Source: Lentisphaerae bacterium GWF2_57_35 (GTDB lineage: Bacteria > Verrucomicrobiota > Kiritimatiellia > CAIQIC01 > GWF2-57-35). Taken from it: a stretch of 64,000 nt of DNA. Positions 16,821 to 25,893 of the stretch are shown here, in pieces. The notes under the pieces are model-generated. The model did no database searches. It had not been told where the DNA came from and saw nothing but the letters and a program-made list of their open reading frames with translations. Position numbers and translations under genes: made by a program. Position 1 is the stretch's first letter; each line of letters starts with the position of its first letter. The DNA lies in the NCBI GenBank assembly GCA_001804865.1, contig MHBK01000033.1, positions 124,001-188,000 of the forward strand, read 5' to 3'.

Positions 16821-18539
16821 TTACGGCGTTTGAAATTCAACCGGCTGCGCAGGCAGCGGGTGGGGCTTCCGGATGTTAAGAAAGGCGTCCACGATCAAGG
16901 CCACGGCCAGGACATCCAGTATCAGGCAGATGGCGCCGACCAACCAGCTTCCGTGGTAAAACAGCGACTGAATCGTGAGCTTGGTTAACGAGGTCAGGGA
17001 GGTCGCACACATGAACGACATGGGGATGAGCACAAAGACGGTTTTTCGGCCTTCCTGCTTCAACCAGGTATAGACGACCAGCAACGCCAGTGCGGCCATC
17101 AATTGATTCGTGGCGCCAAACGCAGGCCAGATGGCCTTCCACACCGGCATCAGAACGCCGCCCGCGCCGGGAATTTCTCGAAAGACCGTCAGCGCCGGGA
17201 TCAGAAGCGTGGCCGCCGTGCCGATGTAGCGAGCCAGCGCTCCGCGAATGTTGAAAATTTCCTCGAAGATGAATCGGGAAAGCCGGGTGCAGGTATCCAG
17301 CGTTGTGAGTAAAAACGTGCTCACGGCCAGCAGCGCAAAGGTGGATGCCATGTGGGGGGGGACGCCCAGAATTTCAACAAAGCGTCCGAAGCCTTGAGCG
17401 AACAGCGCCACCGGTTGCCCGCTGGAACCTTTGGACAGGATCATGACGGTCGCCAGCGCAATGACCGCCAAAACAGCTTCGACCAGCATGCTGCCGTATC
17501 CGATAAGGCGGGCTGACGATTCCGACTTCAGTTGCTTGGAGGTCGTGCCCGACGCCACAATCGAGTGGAAGCCGCTGACGGCGCCGCAGGCGACCGTGAC
17601 GAACAACGCGGGAAAGATGAAGCCGAGTTGTGCATCGCTCCAAGCAATAAAGAAGGGGTATTGGATCGGCGCCGTTCCATGAAAGCCGGTGATGACAATC
17701 CCAAGGCCGCCTGCCAGGAGAGAGCTGTAGAGCAGAAAGGAAGATAGGTAATCCCGGGGCTGCAAAAGCACCCAGACGGGAAGCACTGAGGCGACAAAAC
17801 AGTAGATCAGCAGGACGGCTTTCCAAGTGTTGGTCGGGGAGCCCCAAAGAACGGGGAATCGTTCGCCGCAAAGAGGCATGAGGTTGCCCAACCACAGGGC
17901 GGCGAAAACCAGAGGAATAAAGATCAACGAGGCTTTCAGCACGGAAACCTTGAAGCGATAAACGCACAGACCGAACAGAACGGCCAGCACGATGTACCCC
18001 ATCGAAGCCGTGGCCACCGCGCCGCCCTGGCGAAGCTGGCTTTGGGCGGTTGCCGAGGCGGGATTCACATGGGGCGCATAGCTCAGCGCCGTCAAATCGA
18101 GAAAGACCATCAGCACGTAAATCAGCGTGAACCAGATGAAGATTAGAAACATGTAGTAGGCCAGGGGAGATAACAACTCCCGGCAGAGTTCTCCGACGGA
18201 GCGCGCCCGGTGGCGAATGCTGGCGACCAGCGCGGTGAAATCGTGCGTGCCGCCAATGAAGAGGGCGCCGAGGACGATCCAAAGCAGAGCGGGCCCCCAG
18301 CCGAAGGCCAATCCGGCGATGATCGGCCCCACGATCGGTCCCGCGCCGGCAATGGAACTGAAGTGATGTCCAAAAAGAACCGAATTGGCCGTAGGAACGT
18401 AGTCGACGCCGTCGCAAACGATATGGGCCGGCGTGGTGCGTCCGTCATGAACGTCGAGCCGGCGCTCGATGAAGCGTCCATAGAAGACATATCCCAAACC
18501 CAGGATCACGCAGCAGACAATAAAAAGCAGAGCTAACAT
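16821..18539 (-). CDS. cstA: Carbon starvation protein CstA (peptide/pyruvate transporter)
   Basis: The 572-residue polytopic membrane protein carries CstA hallmarks: N-terminal YGRFIERRLDV, DYVPTANSVLFGHHFSSIAGAGPIVGP, FGWGPALLWIVLGALFIGGTHDF, and FHSIVASGTTSKQL. About 16 helices are expected. CstA/BtsT proteins import peptides or pyruvate under carbon limitation. The small CstX partner is absent. The gene stands alone on the minus strand with a potential control region of about 140 bases shared with the prepilin gene. Confidence 0.95.
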   Translation of the reverse strand: MLALLFIVCCVILGLGYVFYGRFIERRLDVHDGRTTPAHIVCDGVDYVPTANSVLFGHHFSSIAGAGPIVGPIIAGLAFGWGPALLWIVLGALFIGGTHDFTALVASIRHRARSVGELCRELLSPLAYYMFLIFIWFTLIYVLMVFLDLTALSYAPHVNPASATAQSQLRQGGAVATASMGYIVLAVLFGLCVYRFKVSVLKASLIFIPLVFAALWLGNLMPLCGERFPVLWGSPTNTWKAVLLIYCFVASVLPVWVLLQPRDYLSSFLLYSSLLAGGLGIVITGFHGTAPIQYPFFIAWSDAQLGFIFPALFVTVACGAVSGFHSIVASGTTSKQLKSESSARLIGYGSMLVEAVLAVIALATVMILSKGSSGQPVALFAQGFGRFVEILGVPPHMASTFALLAVSTFLLTTLDTCTRLSRFIFEEIFNIRGALARYIGTAATLLIPALTVFREIPGAGGVLMPVWKAIWPAFGATNQLMAALALLVVYTWLKQEGRKTVFVLIPMSFMCATSLTSLTKLTIQSLFYHGSWLVGAICLILDVLAVALIVDAFLNIRKPHPLPAQPVEFQTP

Positions 18540-18682
18540 GAATGAACTCCTTCAAAGCGGGAAAATGTATCACATTGCTTAATTGAGGCAAGGATGATAA
18601 CGTGGGCTTCAAGCTCGACGATTGGACTTCTAAGGCGTACATAAAGACGCCTGCGAACGCCAGAAGCCCCGGAGTAACCATC

Positions 18683-19312
18683 ATGAAAAAAAACGGATTT
18701 ACGCTGATCGAATTGCTGGTCGTCATCGGGATTATCTTTTTATTGATGGCCTTGCTTTTCCCTGCTTTGTCGGTCGTGGAAGACAAGGCCAATCGAACCA
18801 AGTGCCTGAATAATTTAAAGCAAATTGCCGTCGGCGCCGTCAGTCAGTTTGGGGAGTTGGGCGATCGGATGCCGTATCGGGGGGCTGATGACCATGCCTA
18901 TGGTTATGCGGCAAAGCAACTGCTTCCTTATGTAAAAAACGTGAAAGAAGTCTTCAAATGTCCGGCCAACGAAGGAAACACGGATGCCGCCATGCTCATA
19001 GAGGGTACCGTTTATTCCGATTATGAGATCAATAGTTATATGTGCGCATTTGGAACGGACGCCAAAGCGGCACGCCGGCAAAATGGAATAACCGATCATT
19101 CCGTGGCGGCTTATGCCTATGACCATCCTTATTTGCCGGAGACCTCTAGCAGCACCGCTGCCGACATTTCTCCTCATCGCGGCGGCGCCAATGTGGCCTA
19201 TTTAGATGGGCATGCGGCCTTTTTGCGCTTCGAAGATATGGGAACGGTAGGCGATGGCGGCAACGATGGTTCGGAGTTTTTCTTAAAAGGTCATATTTTT
19301 ACCGACAATTAA
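18683..19312 (+). CDS. Type II/IV prepilin-like protein with H-X9-DG motif (1)
   Basis: The 209-residue protein starts [17 protein letters not shown], a class III signal with cleavage after G5 and F+1, E+5. After the helix ([10 protein letters not shown]) it carries a C-terminal H-X9-DG motif ([17 protein letters not shown]), typical of the abundant pseudopilin family of PVC bacteria. A prepilin peptidase (PilD) would process it. The start with GGAG about eight bases upstream was chosen over a much longer frame because it begins the signal. It is followed 35 bases later by a paralogue. These may be pseudopilins of type II-like secretion or surface fibres. Confidence 0.92.
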   Translation: MKKNGFTLIELLVVIGIIFLLMALLFPALSVVEDKANRTKCLNNLKQIAVGAVSQFGELGDRMPYRGADDHAYGYAAKQLLPYVKNVKEVFKCPANEGNTDAAMLIEGTVYSDYEINSYMCAFGTDAKAARRQNGITDHSVAAYAYDHPYLPETSSSTAADISPHRGGANVAYLDGHAAFLRFEDMGTVGDGGNDGSEFFLKGHIFTDN

Positions 19313-19347
19313 GCTTTGTAAGGTATTTCACGCAGAAAGATATTGTT

Positions 19348-19944
19348 ATGAACCGTAAAGCATTTACTTTAATCGAGTTGCTTGTCGTCATTGCCATCAT
19401 CGCCATTCTGGCGGCGATTGTGACGCCGGGGCTCTCCAGAGTCCGGCAGAAGGCCGACACCGCCAAGTGCGCCAACAACCTGAAACAAATCGGATTTGCC
19501 GTGAAATCCTACTTGCTGGATCACGACAATCGATTTCCTACGAATACGGCCCGGTTTAATTATGGGCAACTCGTCACGAATTACCTGCCCTATTTGGATA
19601 ACGAATACAGTCTTTGCCGTTGTCCGGCGCAGAAGGACAATCTTTTGAATGTCGGCGCTTATGCCGTCCAGGTGGCCATTCCCAACAGTGGCGCGTGGAT
19701 CTCCTACGAATTTAACCAAGCGCAATTGGGAAGACGCTTTGTTCCTAATTTTATTACCGAACCTATGCGGTGCGCTTATGTTTACGATTATCCATACAAT
19801 CTGGTCAATGATGCCGCGTATCTGCCCCATGTTGGCGGCATGAACGTGCTCTATCTGGACTGGCATGTCGCCTGGCTGTCCGTCAGCGAATATACGCAAG
19901 GAACTCCGCCGGTGGACTTCTATTCGATCGGCTACAGAAGATAA
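19348..19944 (+). CDS. Prepilin-like protein, variant H-X9-DW motif (2)
   Basis: This 198-residue paralogue of the preceding gene has the same leader ([20 protein letters not shown], cleavage after A5) and the [14 protein letters not shown] helix. The C-terminal motif reads [13 protein letters not shown], so tryptophan replaces the glycine of the usual H-X9-DG. The genes are 35 bases apart and likely co-transcribed. The variant suggests that the two products occupy different places in the same fibre; this is inference. Confidence 0.9.
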   Translation: MNRKAFTLIELLVVIAIIAILAAIVTPGLSRVRQKADTAKCANNLKQIGFAVKSYLLDHDNRFPTNTARFNYGQLVTNYLPYLDNEYSLCRCPAQKDNLLNVGAYAVQVAIPNSGAWISYEFNQAQLGRRFVPNFITEPMRCAYVYDYPYNLVNDAAYLPHVGGMNVLYLDWHVAWLSVSEYTQGTPPVDFYSIGYRR

Positions 19945-20097
19945 CCCGGCGAGCCCTCAACCTTCTTGAACTTCTTGGCCTTTAGACTTTGGCCTTTGGA
20001 CCTCCCCCCCAAGACTCGTCGCTTGGTTCCGCTTCTGCTTGATTCATCTCGCCGGACCCCGTACCCTGTGCGCACTAAATTTGGAGGAAAATAGAAA

Positions 20098-21261
20098 ATG
20101 GCTAACGAATTGGCTTTTGCATTGATCAACCCGTACACGATCGCGAAATCCCGGACGGGCGGGGTGATTGGACGTTTTATCAGCCGGACGGGGCTCGAAA
20201 TGGTCGACGCCCGGATGTTCGGTCCGAGTGCCGAACTCGCGCAAAGTTATGCGGAGTTGCTGCGCCAAGACCCGGACATCGATCCGTTTGTGCGCAACAT
20301 GCTGGCGGATTATGTCCTGCGTTGTTACTCTCCCGATCCGAAAACCGGCCGCCGCCGCCGCGTCATGATGCTGTTGTTCGAGGGACCCGACGCGATCCAG
20401 AAGATCAAGGATGTAGCCGGGCCGATCACCCGCAACATGGAATCCGGCGAAACCATTCGCGACACCTACGGCGATTTTCTCGTAGGCGACCAGGGCGAAA
20501 TCCGTTACATCGAGCCGGCGGTCTTCATCGGTCCCACGCCGAAAGCTGTCGAAAACACCCTGAAACTCTGGGCCAGCTTCAGCGACAAGGATGGGGGTCT
20601 CGTCACCGACGCGCTGGAGTTGAACGATTCCGCCGACCTTCAGAAGACCCTGGTCATTATCAAGCCGGACAACTTCCGTTTTCCCAGCGCCCGGCCGGGT
20701 ACCATTATCGACTTGTTCTCGCGTTCGGGGCTGCGAATCGTTGGGGCGAAAGTCCACCGCATGACCGTGGCGGAAGCCGAGGAATTCTATGGCCCGGTGC
20801 GCGAAGTCTTGCGCGAAAAACTTAAAGGCAAAGTCGCCGAACGTTCCTGGAAGCTGCTGACCGAGGAACTGAAGATGGAGTTGCCCGAGACGGTGAAAAC
20901 GCAACTGGGCGATTTGCTGGGGCCGCTGTACGGCGACAATCAATTTTATCAAATCGTGCAGTTCATGACCGGATGCTGGGGCGCCGGCCTATTGCCGGAA
21001 GAAAAAACCAAGCCCGGCAAGGAACGCTGCCTGATCCTGATTTATGCAGGGCTCGATGCCGTGAACAAGATTCGCAACATCCTCGGCCCGACCGACCCGA
21101 GCAAGGCGCAGCCCGGCTCCGTGCGCAGGGAATTCGGACAGGACATCATGGTCAACGCCGCTCACGCCTCGGACTCGCCCGAGAATGCGGTTCGCGAAAT
21201 GCGGATCGTCAAGGCCGACCAAAGCCGGCTTAAGGAATGGATAGCCAAGTACTACTCTTAA
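20098..21261 (+). CDS. ndk: Double-domain nucleoside diphosphate kinase
   Basis: The 387-residue protein contains two NDK folds, against about 140-150 residues in the usual enzyme. The first (residues about 4-180) begins LAFALINPYTIAKSRTGGVI but lacks the catalytic NxxHGSDS (GEIRYIEPAVFIGPT stands there). The second (about 183-387) begins KTLVIIKPDNF and ends with VNAAHASDS, whose H356 is the phosphohistidine. NDK moves gamma-phosphates between nucleoside triphosphates. The first domain is probably structural or regulatory. The Shine-Dalgarno sequence TTGGAGG lies 11 bases before the ATG. An aminotransferase gene follows after 23 bases. Confidence 0.9.
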   Translation: MANELAFALINPYTIAKSRTGGVIGRFISRTGLEMVDARMFGPSAELAQSYAELLRQDPDIDPFVRNMLADYVLRCYSPDPKTGRRRRVMMLLFEGPDAIQKIKDVAGPITRNMESGETIRDTYGDFLVGDQGEIRYIEPAVFIGPTPKAVENTLKLWASFSDKDGGLVTDALELNDSADLQKTLVIIKPDNFRFPSARPGTIIDLFSRSGLRIVGAKVHRMTVAEAEEFYGPVREVLREKLKGKVAERSWKLLTEELKMELPETVKTQLGDLLGPLYGDNQFYQIVQFMTGCWGAGLLPEEKTKPGKERCLILIYAGLDAVNKIRNILGPTDPSKAQPGSVRREFGQDIMVNAAHASDSPENAVREMRIVKADQSRLKEWIAKYYS

Positions 21262-21284
21262 TCAGGAATGTAAGGAGGCAACTT

Positions 21285-22490
21285 ATGTTATACGCAAATC
21301 TAACGCCGGCGCCCGCGGATTCGATTCTGGGGCTGACCGAAGCTTATAAAAAAGACGTCAACCCGAAAAAGGTCAATCTAGGCGTAGGCGTTTACATGGA
21401 CGAACGGGGACGGACCCCGATTCTGCAAGCGGTCAAAAAGGCGGAGAAGATCCTGTTGGATACGCAGGACACCAAAACTTATCTGCCGATCGCCGGGGCG
21501 CCCGAATATGGGCAGGTCGTTCAGGAGCTTTTGTTCGGCGCCGACTCCGTGAAGAAAGACGGCGGCCGCATGCGGACGGCTCACACGCCCGGCGGCACCG
21601 GCGGGCTGCGCATCGGCGCGGAGTTTCTGCGAAAAGTGGCCCCGAAGGCTACGGTTTGGCTTAGCTCGCCGACTTGGGCGAACCACAAGGGCATCTTCGC
21701 GGCCGCAGGCTTCAAGACGTCGGATTATCCATATTACGATCCGGCCTCGCATGGGATTGATTTTAGCGGGTTGACCGCCTGCCTGGATAAAATTCCGGAA
21801 GGCGACATCGTCCTGCTGCATGTCTGCTGTCATAATCCTACCGGAGTGGATTTGTCTGCGGAACAGTGGAGCGAGGTCATACGGATCGCACAAGCCCGCC
21901 GCTGGATTCCGTTCCTGGACTTTGCCTATCAGGGGTTCGGGGTAGGGGTGGAGGAGGACGGCGCGATTCTCAAGCCTCTTCTGGCCACCGGACTGGAGTT
22001 CTTTATCTCCAGTTCCTTCTCGAAAAACTTTGGATTGTACCAGGAGCGCGTCGGCGCCCTGACCCTCGTGGCCGGCGACACGGCGGCCGTGGAAGCGGCG
22101 TTCAGCCATGTCAAAGCGACGATTCGCGTCGTGTATTCCAATCCCTCGGCGCATGGGGGCGCCATTGTGACCACCATCCTGCGGGATGATGCCTTGCGCT
22201 CGTTGTGGCGGTCGGAGTTGGATGCGATGCGGGAACGAATCGCCGCGGTGCGCAAAGACTTTGTCGGACAGTTGCATGCGCGCGGCGCCTCGATGGACTT
22301 TTCGTATATCGAAAAGCAAAAGGGCATGTTTTCGTTCAGCGGGTTGAGCGACGCCCAAGTACAGTATTTGAGAGACAAAAAAGGCATCTACATGGTGGCC
22401 GGCGGCCGCATCAATGTGGCAGGAATTTTGCCGAACAACATCGGATACCTCTGCGAGAGCGTTCAGGAAGCGCTGCAGCAGGCTCACTAA
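21285..22490 (+). CDS. Aromatic amino acid / aspartate aminotransferase (class I)
   Basis: The 401-residue protein is a class I PLP aminotransferase of the AspC/TyrB branch: SILGLTEAYKKDVNPKKVNL at the start, LHVCCHNPTGVDL for substrate and PLP contacts, PFLDFAYQGFG with the PLP-pairing aspartate, and SSSFSKNFGLYQERVG with the Schiff-base lysine. The C-terminus has KGIYMVAGGRINVAGI. It transfers amino groups between glutamate and aspartate or aromatic oxo-acids. The start has AAGGAGG at the right distance. The gene lies between ndk and recD2 in one direction, though no pathway link is obvious. Confidence 0.93.
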   Translation: MLYANLTPAPADSILGLTEAYKKDVNPKKVNLGVGVYMDERGRTPILQAVKKAEKILLDTQDTKTYLPIAGAPEYGQVVQELLFGADSVKKDGGRMRTAHTPGGTGGLRIGAEFLRKVAPKATVWLSSPTWANHKGIFAAAGFKTSDYPYYDPASHGIDFSGLTACLDKIPEGDIVLLHVCCHNPTGVDLSAEQWSEVIRIAQARRWIPFLDFAYQGFGVGVEEDGAILKPLLATGLEFFISSSFSKNFGLYQERVGALTLVAGDTAAVEAAFSHVKATIRVVYSNPSAHGGAIVTTILRDDALRSLWRSELDAMRERIAAVRKDFVGQLHARGASMDFSYIEKQKGMFSFSGLSDAQVQYLRDKKGIYMVAGGRINVAGILPNNIGYLCESVQEALQQAH

Positions 22491-22509
22491 AAAGAAGGCG
22501 CCGGGCGAT

Positions 22510-24744
22510 ATGGCTTCCGGAACTTCCAACCGCGGCAACGAAGCTCTCGAAACGCTGGAAGGCCTGGTCGAGCGGGTGACCTTTCACAGCGACGAGTCGG
22601 GCTTTTGCGTATTGAAAGTAAAAGCCCGGGGACACCGGGAGCTGGTGTCGGTCGTCGGGACGCTGCCCAGCGTCAATGCCGGGGAGTGGTTGAAAGCGTC
22701 CGGGCGCTGGATGATCGATAAAACGCATGGGCGGCAGTTCAAAGCCGAACACATCGAAGTGATGCCGCCCGATTCGATCGAGGGCATCGAGAAATATCTG
22801 GGCTCGGGTTTGATCAAGGGAATCGGTCCGCATTATGCCGCCCGCTTGGTGAAGTCCTTCGGCAAGGAAATCTTCGACGTCATCGAAACCCGTTCGGCCT
22901 TGTTGCTGCGGGTCGAAGGCATCGGGGAAGTCCGCAAGACCCGCATCAAAGCATCCTGGAACGAGCAGAAATCGGTGCGTGCGATCATGACGTTTCTGAT
23001 GTCCTACGGAGTCAGTACGTCCAAGGCTTTTCGTATTTACAAGATGTACGGAGAGCAGGCGATCGAAAAGGTGCGGCTCGATCCCTATTGCCTCGCGCGC
23101 GACATCCACGGCATCGGATTCAAGACCGCCGACCAAATCGCGGAGCGGCTGGGCATCGCCAAGGATTCCGACCTGCGCGCCCGCGCGGGCGTGTCGTTTG
23201 TCTTGCAGGAACTGGCCGACCAAGGGCATTGCGCCTTTCCCCAAGAGCAGTTGACGGAGCGCACGGCCGCGATGTTGGAGATCGATCCTCCGATCCTATC
23301 GCGAGCCATCCAATTCGAATTGAGCGAGGGCCGTCTGACGCAATCCGTCGTCGAGGGTCAAACGCTCATCTACCTGGCCTCGCTGGACAGCGCCGAAAAG
23401 GAAGTGGCCGCGCGTTTGGTACGGCTGGCCAAAGGCGCTCATCCCTGCACGATTACCGATTTCGATGCCGCCGAGAATTGGGTGGAGCAGCAGTTGAAGA
23501 TCCAGCTCGCGCCCGCCCAGAAGGAAGCGTTCCGGGCTTCGCTCCAGGCGAAGCTCATGGTGATCACCGGCGGGCCGGGTGTGGGAAAAACCACGCTGGT
23601 CAAGGCCATCATCCGGGTGCTGTGCGCGAAGAAACTCAAGGTCGTTTTATGCGCGCCGACCGGGCGCGCGGCGAAGCGCTTGTCGGAAGTCACCGGGCTT
23701 TCGGCCAGTACGATTCACCGCATGCTGGCCTTCGAACCGGGCAAGGGGACGTTTCGATTCCATCAGGGGAATACGCTGAGCGGCGACGTGTTCATCATCG
23801 ACGAAACGAGCATGATCGATATTGTCCTGGCCTGCCAGTTGCTGCGGGCGATCCCGCCGCGCGCCGCCGTGGTCCTGGTGGGCGACGTGGACCAGTTGCC
23901 TTCGGTGGGGCCGGGCTGCGTCTTGCGCGACATCATCGACTCGGACGTCGTGCCCGTGAACCGGCTGAACCAGGTGTTCCGGCAAGCGGCCGAAAGCGCG
24001 ATCGTCACCAACGCGCACCGGATCAACGAAGGGGAAATGCCGGTCTTTCCGATGCCCGGCGACAAGACCGAGACCGATTGTTACTTCATCGAAGCCGAGG
24101 AACCGGAGGCGGCCGGCCAGAAGATTATCAAGCTGGTGCGCGATTCCCTGCCGTCAAAGTTTCGTTTTAATCCCGTCCGCGACATTCAAGTGCTGACTCC
24201 GATGCAGAAAGGCGATCTTGGCGCGCGCAATCTGAATCAGTTATTGCAGCAGGCCTTGAATCCCAAGGGGCCTTTCGTGGAGCGTTACGGCTGGATCTTT
24301 CGCGCCGGCGACCGCGTGATGCAGATGGAAAACGATTACGACAAGGATGTGTTCAACGGCGATATCGGCTTTGTGGAGGAGATCGACGAGATGGAGCGGG
24401 AAATGACGGTGCGGTACGACGAGCGAGCCGTGGTTTACGATTTCCAGGAGCTCGACGAAGTGTCGCTGTCTTACGCCATTACCATCCATAAGAGCCAGGG
24501 CAGCGAGTATCCGTGCGTCATCATTCCGGTGCATACGCAACATTACATCATGCTGCAGCGGAACCTGATTTATACCGCCCTGACCCGCGGGCGCCGGATG
24601 GTTGTGCTGGTGGGAACGCGCAAGGCGCTGGCCTTGGCCGTGCGGCATGTGGAAGCCTCGCGGCGCGTGACCACGCTGAAAGAACGATTGACCGAGATCG
24701 CGCGCCGGGAAGAGTCCCGCCAGCCTTTGCCGTTCGATTCGTAG
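22510..24744 (+). CDS. recD2: ATP-dependent DNA helicase RecD2
   Basis: The 744-residue protein is a RecD2/TraA-type superfamily 1B helicase. An N-terminal OB-like domain (VERVTFHSDESGFCVLKVKA) is followed by tandem helix-hairpin-helix elements (GSGLIKGIGPHYAARL; DIHGIGFKTADQIAERLGI). Motor motifs are GGPGVGKTT (Walker A), IIDETSMID (Walker B), VGDVDQLPSVGPG, and near the end SYAITIHKSQGSEYP. RecD2 unwinds DNA 5' to 3' and works outside a RecBCD complex. The start is set at MASGTSNRG; the frame is open 32 codons further up, over the aminotransferase end. It starts 19 bases after that gene. Confidence 0.95.
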   Translation: MASGTSNRGNEALETLEGLVERVTFHSDESGFCVLKVKARGHRELVSVVGTLPSVNAGEWLKASGRWMIDKTHGRQFKAEHIEVMPPDSIEGIEKYLGSGLIKGIGPHYAARLVKSFGKEIFDVIETRSALLLRVEGIGEVRKTRIKASWNEQKSVRAIMTFLMSYGVSTSKAFRIYKMYGEQAIEKVRLDPYCLARDIHGIGFKTADQIAERLGIAKDSDLRARAGVSFVLQELADQGHCAFPQEQLTERTAAMLEIDPPILSRAIQFELSEGRLTQSVVEGQTLIYLASLDSAEKEVAARLVRLAKGAHPCTITDFDAAENWVEQQLKIQLAPAQKEAFRASLQAKLMVITGGPGVGKTTLVKAIIRVLCAKKLKVVLCAPTGRAAKRLSEVTGLSASTIHRMLAFEPGKGTFRFHQGNTLSGDVFIIDETSMIDIVLACQLLRAIPPRAAVVLVGDVDQLPSVGPGCVLRDIIDSDVVPVNRLNQVFRQAAESAIVTNAHRINEGEMPVFPMPGDKTETDCYFIEAEEPEAAGQKIIKLVRDSLPSKFRFNPVRDIQVLTPMQKGDLGARNLNQLLQQALNPKGPFVERYGWIFRAGDRVMQMENDYDKDVFNGDIGFVEEIDEMEREMTVRYDERAVVYDFQELDEVSLSYAITIHKSQGSEYPCVIIPVHTQHYIMLQRNLIYTALTRGRRMVVLVGTRKALALAVRHVEASRRVTTLKERLTEIARREESRQPLPFDS

Positions 24745-24761
24745 GAGGAGGGGAAAATACA

Positions 24762-25870
24762 TTGGCCATAAAACAAGCCTGGAGCTTCTTCGGAATTTTA
24801 CTCGGACTTGGAATTGCATGCTGTGCCGTCGGCAAAACGTGGGCCGAAACCGGAGTCGACCGATGAGGCCCTGATGAATCGGCTCAACCGTTGGGTCGCG
24901 ACGGACGACTGGGATCGCATCAAGAAAACGGGTGTTCTTCGGGTGTTGGTGGCCTACAGCCAGTCGAATTTCTTCATCGATAAAGGCGAGCATCGGGGTT
25001 TCGAATATGAGTTATTGAAGGGTTTCCCGGAATTCATTCAAAAGACAAAGAAGGGCGGTCCCGGTGAGTTTGTCCTCCTGTTTGTACCGGTTCCCTTTGA
25101 AGAACTACTGCCCGCCCTCCTGGAAGGGAAGGGGGATGTGGCCGCGGCGGGGTTGACCATCACCCCGGTGCGCCTGCAAAAAATTGCCTTCACGGAGCCT
25201 TACCTGAGGAATGTCGACGAAGTGACGATTGCCGCGCCGAACACGCCGCCGCCCAAAGCCCTGGAGGATCTCCAGGGGCGGGAGATCTGCGTTCTGCCTT
25301 CCAGCAGCTTTGCTGAGCCGCATGAAGCAGTATAAGGGCTATCTGGAGAAATACAGCGCCCTATATCGTCTCGATTGGCTGGCCCTGGCCGCCCAGGCGT
25401 ATCAAGAGTCGCGTTTCGATCATTCGCTGAAAAGTCCGGCCGGAGCCATCGGCATCATGCAGTTGCTGCCTCAGACGGCGGCCGGCAGTCCTATTTTCAT
25501 TTCCGATATTCGATCTCCGGAAAACAATATTCGGGCCGGGGCGAAATATATGGCGTATTTACAGGAGTCGTGTTTCAACGACGTTGATCTTCCCCCGGAG
25601 ATCCGGTGGGATTTCACGCTGGCTGCCTACAACATGGACCCCGGCCGCTTCGCCCAGCTACGGACGAAAGCCCGCTCCATGGGGATGGATCCCAACAAGT
25701 GGTTTGACAACATGGAATTCGTTGCGCTCAAGCATGTTGGCATGGAACCCGTGCGGTACGTCGGCAATATCAACAAATACTACATTGCCTATCGCATGGC
25801 GATCGACAACCTCCAGCGCGAACAGGAGGGCATCGATCACATGCGCCAAGCGATCACGAATAAACCATGA
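24762..25870 (+). pseudogene. MltF-like lytic transglycosylase, broken by deletion and frame changes
   Basis: An MltF-type gene is in three frames. A TTG start with GGAGGAGGGG upstream opens a signal peptide (LAIKQAWSFFGILLGLGIAC) that stops at 24866. The next frame holds the first lobe of a periplasmic binding domain (IKKTGVLRVLVAYSQSNFF to REICVLPSSSF) and stops at 25335. The third frame holds a complete SLT lysozyme-like domain (WLALAAQAYQESRFDHSLKS, GAIGIMQLLP, AAYNMDPGRF) with catalytic E in YQESRFD. The second lobe is missing at about 25310-25330. Intact MltF cuts peptidoglycan. The SLT part could still be translated from ATG 25322 but lacks an export signal. Confidence 0.8.
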
Positions 25871-25893
25871 CCCAGCCGCGAGCCCGGCTGGAA

